From assembly GCA_046292445.1 (NCBI GenBank), contig JBKBQT010000062.1, forward strand, positions 1 through 9,299: a DNA stretch of 9,299 bases. The letters run 5' to 3'. Positions 6,387-9,299 of the stretch are shown here, in pieces; position 1 is the stretch's first letter, and the number at the start of each line of letters is the position of its first letter. A program made the translations under genes and the position numbers. Source of the stretch: CALIZF01 sp046292445 (GTDB taxonomy: Bacteria > Pseudomonadota > Alphaproteobacteria > Rhodobacterales > Rhodobacteraceae). The notes under the pieces are model-generated. The model had not been told where the DNA came from. It searched no databases and was given only the letters and a program-made list of their open reading frames with translations.

Positions 6387-6394
6387 GCTAGCTT
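6387..6394 (+). promoter_or_regulatory. Candidate -10 box for a leaderless small membrane-protein gene
   Basis: GCTAGCTT resembles the -10 element often seen in this group, with TAGCTT at 6389-6394. Its downstream edge is only 6 bases from the ATG at 6401, so transcription would start at or next to the ATG. No Shine-Dalgarno lies between them (CCCCAC only). No convincing -35 box is seen at 16-18 bases upstream, so this rests on the -10 and the geometry alone. Confidence 0.25.
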
Positions 6395-6400
6395 CCCCAC

Positions 6401-6634
6401 ATGCGCACAAGGACCATGCTCGGGCTCGGCGCCCTCGCGGCGCTCGTGATCGGCGCCCATGTGGCACTCTGGCTGTCGCCCGACATGCCGGGCGAGATGA
6501 AGCTGCGGCTGACGCTGCTCAATGCGGCGGGCTGGGCCGTGGTCTTGATCCCGGCGCTTGCGGTGTCGATGTGGGCACGGGCGCACCGGCGATCGCCGCG
6601 CGGCAAGAGCGATCGGGCCGGGCGTGAACCGTGA
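6401..6634 (+). CDS. Small two-helix inner-membrane protein of unknown function
   Basis: This 77-residue protein has two hydrophobic segments, about residues 7-25 (LGLGALAALVIGAHVALWL) and 37-58 (NAAGWAVVLIPALAV). A short charged loop (SPDMPGEMKLR) separates them, and a basic tail follows (WARAHRRSPRGKSDRAGREP). Charge placement suggests both ends in the cytoplasm with the loop outside. I do not recognise a named family. It lies between the RTX gene, from which a hairpin separates it, and the SPFH gene 111 bases downstream in the same direction, so it may be linked to the latter. The ATG at 6401 lacks a ribosome binding site. An internal ATG at 6416 has AAGGA only 2 bases away, too close to be a better choice. 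Confidence 0.7.
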   Translation: MRTRTMLGLGALAALVIGAHVALWLSPDMPGEMKLRLTLLNAAGWAVVLIPALAVSMWARAHRRSPRGKSDRAGREP

Positions 6635-6658
6635 GGCGGGCGGGCCCCCCGCCACGGT
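6628..6658 (+). terminator. Bulged hairpin spanning the stop codon of the small membrane-protein gene
   Basis: ACCGT-GA-GGCGGG (6628-6640) pairs with CCCGCC-ACGGT (6648-6658) to give 5+6 base pairs, a GA bulge and a 7-base loop. The TGA at 6632-6634 is inside the stem. No T run follows. It could attenuate transcription between this gene and the SPFH gene, or just protect the 3' end. Confidence 0.35.
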
Positions 6659-6745
6659 CGATCGGGCCGGCGCTATCGGTTGCCAGTGGCGAGGGCCTCC
6701 GGCTGGTGGCAGGGTGACCGGGCAACGAATCCGTCGAAGGGCAGG

Positions 6746-7627
6746 ATGATGGACGATTTCCTCGGGCTGAACGCGGTCTGGCTGGTGCTGGCCGCGGTGG
6801 TGATCCTTGCGGTGTTCCTCGGCGTGCGGGTCGTGCCGCAGAGCGAGAAATATGTGGTGGAGCGGTTTGGCCGGCTGCAAAGCGTGCTGGGGCCGGGGAT
6901 CAACCTGATCTTCCCCTTCATCGACACGGTGGCGCACAGGATCAGCGTGCTGGAGCGGCAGCTGCCGACCGCGAGCCAGGATGCGATCACCACCGACAAC
7001 GTGCTGGTCAAGGTCGAGACGAGCGTATTCTATCGCATCACCGAGCCGGAAAAGACCGTCTATCGCATCCGGGATGTGGATGCGGCAATCGCGACCACGG
7101 TGGCGGGGATCGTGCGGTCCGAGATCGGCAAGCTCGAACTCGATCAGGTGCAGTCCAACCGCAGCCAGCTTATCGACCGGGTGCGCGAGCAGGTGTCGGC
7201 GATGGTCGATGACTGGGGGGTGGAGGTGACGCGGGCCGAGATCCTCGACGTGAACCTCGACGATGCGACGCGGGCGGCGATGCTCCAGCAGCTCAACGCG
7301 GAACGCGCGCGGCGGGCGCTGGTGACCGAGGCCGAGGGCAAGCGGCGGGCGGTCGAGCTGCAGGCGGACGGGGAGCTTTACGCCGCCGAGCAGGAGGCGA
7401 AGGCGCGCCGTGTGCTCGCCGATGCCGAGGCCTATGCCACGGGGGTGATCGCCGAGGCGATCAAGGAAAACGGGATCGAGGCGGCGCAGTATCAGGTCGC
7501 GCTCAAGCAGGTCGAGGCGCTCACCGCGGTCGGGCAGGGCGCGGGCAAGCAGACGATCATCGTGCCGGCGCAGGCGCTCGACGCCTTCGCCGATGCGTTC
7601 CGCATGCTCAAGGGCCGGCGGGAATGA
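6746..7627 (+). CDS. SPFH/band 7 (stomatin, QmcA-type) membrane protein
   Basis: This 293-residue protein starts with one membrane helix (about residues 8-27, LNAVWLVLAAVVILAVFLGV). The SPFH domain follows: VPQSEKYVVERFGRLQSVLGPG at 30-51, ISVLERQLPT, DNVLVKVETSVFYRI and the VGIVRSEIGKLELDQ-type block at 120-134. Then comes an Ala/Glu-rich coiled coil (about 176-240, QQLNAERARRALVTEAEGKR) and a C-terminal segment with QTIIVPAQALDAFADAF. Length and order fit bacterial stomatin-like/QmcA proteins, which oligomerise into rings or lipid microdomains and assist membrane proteolysis or quality control. Two adjacent ATGs (6746 and 6749) follow GAAGGGCAGG; either fits. Its stop overlaps the start of the NfeD-like gene, the usual partner of this class, so the two are one operon. 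Confidence 0.93.
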   Translation: MMDDFLGLNAVWLVLAAVVILAVFLGVRVVPQSEKYVVERFGRLQSVLGPGINLIFPFIDTVAHRISVLERQLPTASQDAITTDNVLVKVETSVFYRITEPEKTVYRIRDVDAAIATTVAGIVRSEIGKLELDQVQSNRSQLIDRVREQVSAMVDDWGVEVTRAEILDVNLDDATRAAMLQQLNAERARRALVTEAEGKRRAVELQADGELYAAEQEAKARRVLADAEAYATGVIAEAIKENGIEAAQYQVALKQVEALTAVGQGAGKQTIIVPAQALDAFADAFRMLKGRRE

Positions 7628-7887
7628 TCTGGTGGGGCTGGGTTGTCCTCGGGCTCGTGCTCGCGGGGCTGGAGCTGTTCGCGCCGGGGTATCTGTTCCT
7701 CGGTTTCGCGGTCGGCGGTGTGGTGACGGGCGGGCTCGTCTGGGCCGGGGTATTGGGCGCGACGCTGCCTGTCGATGCGGTGGTGTTCGCGGCGCTGTCG
7801 GTGGCGGCCTGGTTCGGGATGCGGCGCGCGCTCGGGACGCGGGCGGGGCAGGTCAAGCGGATCGACCGGGACATCAACGACAACTGA
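7624..7887 (+). CDS. Short NfeD-like membrane protein, partner of the SPFH protein
   Basis: This 87-residue protein begins in an ATGA overlap with the SPFH gene, typical of translational coupling. It has two or three hydrophobic segments: WWGWVVLGLVLAGLELFAPG at 3-22, YLFLGFAVGGVVTGGLVWAG at 23-42, and VVFAALSVAAWFGM at 53-66. The tail is charged, RAGQVKRIDRDINDN. The LELFAPG and FLGFAVGG patterns and the tail fit the NfeD family. Longer members carry a soluble OB-fold after this point, and it is absent here. NfeD proteins act with stomatin-type partners, probably shaping their assembly in the membrane. The gene ends 18 bases before the convergent pyrF stop, with no clear terminator between them. 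Confidence 0.88.
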   Translation: MIWWGWVVLGLVLAGLELFAPGYLFLGFAVGGVVTGGLVWAGVLGATLPVDAVVFAALSVAAWFGMRRALGTRAGQVKRIDRDINDN

Positions 7888-7905
7888 AGCGAGCCCCCGG
7901 GCCCC

Positions 7906-8595
7906 TCAGCCCATGCTGCCCCGCAGCGCCAGCGCCGCGCCGCGCGGATCGGCGGCGCCCCAGATCGGGCGGCCGACCACGATGTGATCGGCGCCGGCGC
8001 GCAGCGCCTCGGCCGGGGTCATGGTGCGTTTCTGGTCGCCCGCCGCGGCATCGGCGGGGCGGATGCCGGGGGTGACGATGAGCTTGCCCCGCGCCTCGGG
8101 CAGGGCTCGGATCGCCGCCGCCTCCTGTCCGCTGGCGATGACGCCGTCCGCGCCGGCCTCGAAGGCGGCGCGGGCGCGGGCGAGCACCACGTCGCCGACA
8201 GCACCGGCGCGGATGAGGTTGGCGTCGAGGTCTGCGCGGTCGAGCGAGGTGAGGACGGTGACGGCGAGGATCTTCATCCCGCCCTTGGCCTGGGCTGCGG
8301 CGCGCACGATCTGGGGATCGCCCTGCACGGTCAGGAAATCGAGATCGAAGGCCGCAAGGCCGCGCACCGCCGCCTCGACCGTCGCGCCGATGTCGAAGAG
8401 CTTGAGGTCGAGGAACACGCGCTTGCCGCGATCGTCCTTGAGTTCGCGCGCAAGGCCGAGACCGCCGGTCGTCAGCATCCCGAGGCCGATCTTGTAGAAC
8501 GACACCGCATCGCCGAGCCGGTCGGCGAGGGCGAGGCCGGCGGCGGCGTGAGGGACGTCGAGGGCGACGATGAGGCGGTCTTCGGGGGCTTGCAT
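7906..8595 (-). CDS. pyrF: Orotidine 5'-phosphate decarboxylase
   Basis: This 229-residue TIM-barrel enzyme converts OMP to UMP, the last step of de novo pyrimidine synthesis. It works as a cytoplasmic dimer without cofactors. Visible motifs are LIVALDV with D13, FYKIG with K35, the catalytic DLKLFD (D63, K65, D68), LTVQGD near 88-93, VTVLTSLD near 112-119, and the phosphate-binding VTPGIRP (174-180) and IVVGRPI (205-211). Many homologues have His where this protein has Q91. The length is typical. The ATG complement at 8593-8595 has AAGGA with a 7-base spacer upstream, which fixes the start. The same frame stays open upstream to about 9213 but that part is low-complexity Arg/Pro and not PyrF. 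The gene is alone on its strand and convergent with the SPFH-NfeD operon. Confidence 0.96.
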   Translation of the reverse strand: MQAPEDRLIVALDVPHAAAGLALADRLGDAVSFYKIGLGMLTTGGLGLARELKDDRGKRVFLDLKLFDIGATVEAAVRGLAAFDLDFLTVQGDPQIVRAAAQAKGGMKILAVTVLTSLDRADLDANLIRAGAVGDVVLARARAAFEAGADGVIASGQEAAAIRALPEARGKLIVTPGIRPADAAAGDQKRTMTPAEALRAGADHIVVGRPIWGAADPRGAALALRGSMG

Positions 8596-8949
8596 CGGCC
8601 TATCCTTCCGTTCGGCGGCACGATGCAGCGGCCGGGCGCCGGGAGCAACCCCGGCGCGGGGCGGAGAGTGCGGGAGCCTCCGGCGGGAGTATTTCTGGAA
8701 CAGTGAAGTCTGGTCGTCGGGCTGCGCGTTGCAGGGCCGGGGCATTCGCGGGACGCGGCGGAGCGCGGGGCCGGTGCGGTCTGTGACGCGGGTGGCGGAG
8801 ACGGGGCGCCGGTTTCGCGGCGACGATCGGGCCGATGTGTCTTTGGCCTTGCGGGCGGGGGCTGGATTTCCCAGCATCGCGCGGCGGCGCGGGCGGTCCA
8901 TCCGCTGGACAGGTCGCCGGACCGGGTGGCGGGGCAGGGAGGCTGGAGC
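8596..8949. other. Divergent intergenic region between pyrF and the edge gene
   Basis: These 354 bases lie between two divergent genes and should hold both promoters. The sequence is very G-rich on the plus strand. I see no convincing -35/-10 pair, tRNA or conserved protein. The frame of the edge gene is open back to a TGA at 8704-8706, but it lacks an ATG and its codons do not show the usual third-position GC pattern, so I treat it as non-coding. The only distinctive piece is the hairpin-ATTT sequence at 8672-8708, listed separately. Confidence 0.6.
8672..8708 (+). repeat. Possible dispersed intergenic repeat (CCTCC-GGC-GGGAG-TATTT type)
   Basis: The element reads GGGAGCCTCCGGCGGGAGTA then TTTCTGGAACAGTGAAG. 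CTCC and GGAG can pair around GGCG as a small GC hairpin, followed by an AT-rich ATTT and a GGAACAG-type tail. From memory, near-identical short sequences recur between genes in many Rhodobacteraceae genomes. In this window it occurs once, so its repeat nature is inference and not shown by the sequence. It sits between two divergent promoters, an unusual place for a terminator. Confidence 0.4.
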
Positions 8950-9299
8950 ATGGAGATTGCGGTCAATCTGGTGCGGGAGGCGGGCGATCCGAAATCCGGG
9001 CCGATCACGGTCGGCTGGTTCCGGGCGTCGGACAAGGGCGGGGTGCTCTACGATCCGCCCGAGCGGGTGAGTTTCCGCCAGACCAACCGGGCGCATGCCA
9101 AATCGGCCGCGCGGTGCCCGGCGGTGATCCAGATGGAGAGCCGGTTCTTTCTCGTCAGGTGCCCCTTCGACATGCATGTGGGCTTTGGCCGCGACAAGGA
9201 CGGCAAGGCGCATCTGGTGAACCGGGCGGGGATCGCGAGCCCGATCCGCGGCTCGAAGCTGGGCGAGGTTCTGAGCCTCGTGAGCGAGGTGGAATGGCG
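8950..9299 (+). CDS. Unidentified soluble protein, truncated at the right edge
   Basis: The frame starts at ATG 8950 with GGGAGG at 8937-8942, a 7-base spacer and a good site. It runs off the window after 116 complete codons. Codons are strongly GC-rich at third positions, unlike the upstream open frame. The product starts MEIAVNLVREAGDPKSGPIT, then has VGWFRASDKGGVLYDPPERV, a pair of Cys-Pro steps 15 residues apart (RCPAVI at 55-60, RCPFDM at 70-75), a beta-rich FGRDKDGKAHLV, and ASPIRGSKLGEVL before the edge. There is no signal peptide or membrane segment. I do not recognise a named family, and a function would be a guess. It is divergent from pyrF across 354 bases. Confidence 0.75.
   Translation, partial: MEIAVNLVREAGDPKSGPITVGWFRASDKGGVLYDPPERVSFRQTNRAHAKSAARCPAVIQMESRFFLVRCPFDMHVGFGRDKDGKAHLVNRAGIASPIRGSKLGEVLSLVSEVEW

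Noticed and set aside
4193..6937. A 914-codon open frame on the minus strand
   Set aside because: It lies antisense to the RTX gene. It is rich in Arg, His, Asp and Glu, without domains, and it repeats with the 711-base period of the plus-strand gene. It is a by-product of high third-position GC.
7888..7905. Terminator in the 18-base gap between the NfeD-like gene and pyrF
   Set aside because: The gap holds CCCGGGCCC but no arms that pair well around a loop and no T run.
8596..9213. N-terminal extension of PyrF on the minus strand
   Set aside because: The extension is Arg/Pro-rich, has no similarity to OMP decarboxylase, and is antisense to the edge gene. A good ribosome binding site precedes 8595.

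Overview
The window is a high-GC chromosomal stretch whose gene types, codon use and ribosomal/pheS layout suggest an alphaproteobacterium, most likely of the Rhodobacteraceae/Paracoccaceae. That placement is inference from protein style (the OMP decarboxylase signature, the short NfeD ending in a DRDIND-type tail, SPFH-NfeD pairing), not from a database search.

Layout, left to right. The tail of an unidentified gene (3-107) is followed by a 13-C homopolymer and the ribosomal protein operon rpmI-rplT (244-822), closed by a strong hairpin (843-868). Facing it on the minus strand is a DUF3293-type gene (877-1623) that looks broken: an in-frame TAG sits exactly where the family has a conserved Trp (ISG*NPF), while the frame stays open and protein-like for another 199 codons. 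Divergent from it is a hemerythrin-like HHE protein (1895-2464), then pheS (2521-3591). The pheT partner is not present in the rest of the window.

The middle is filled by an 864-residue secreted-type RTX protein (3725-6319) made of six Calx-beta domains. They are arranged as three exact-length copies of a 237-residue A+B pair (711 bp period), followed by six RTX nonapeptides and a C-terminal region of the kind that acts as a type I secretion signal. No ABC exporter or membrane fusion protein is nearby. After a terminator-like hairpin come a two-helix small membrane protein (6401-6634), a QmcA/stomatin-type SPFH protein (6746-7627) and, overlapping it by 4 nt, a short NfeD-like membrane protein (7624-7887). 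These last two probably form a membrane-microdomain pair.

Convergent to them is pyrF (7906-8595, minus). A 354-nt gene-poor divergent region follows. It carries a GC-hairpin-plus-ATTT sequence that resembles a dispersed intergenic repeat of this family of bacteria. The window ends in a plus-strand gene of unknown function (8950 to the edge). Most of the window is housekeeping. The points worth a second look are the amber-interrupted DUF3293 gene with its unexplained C-terminal half, the duplicated Calx-beta architecture, the possible dispersed repeat, and the unrecognised edge gene. I did not find convincing evidence of an entirely new system.
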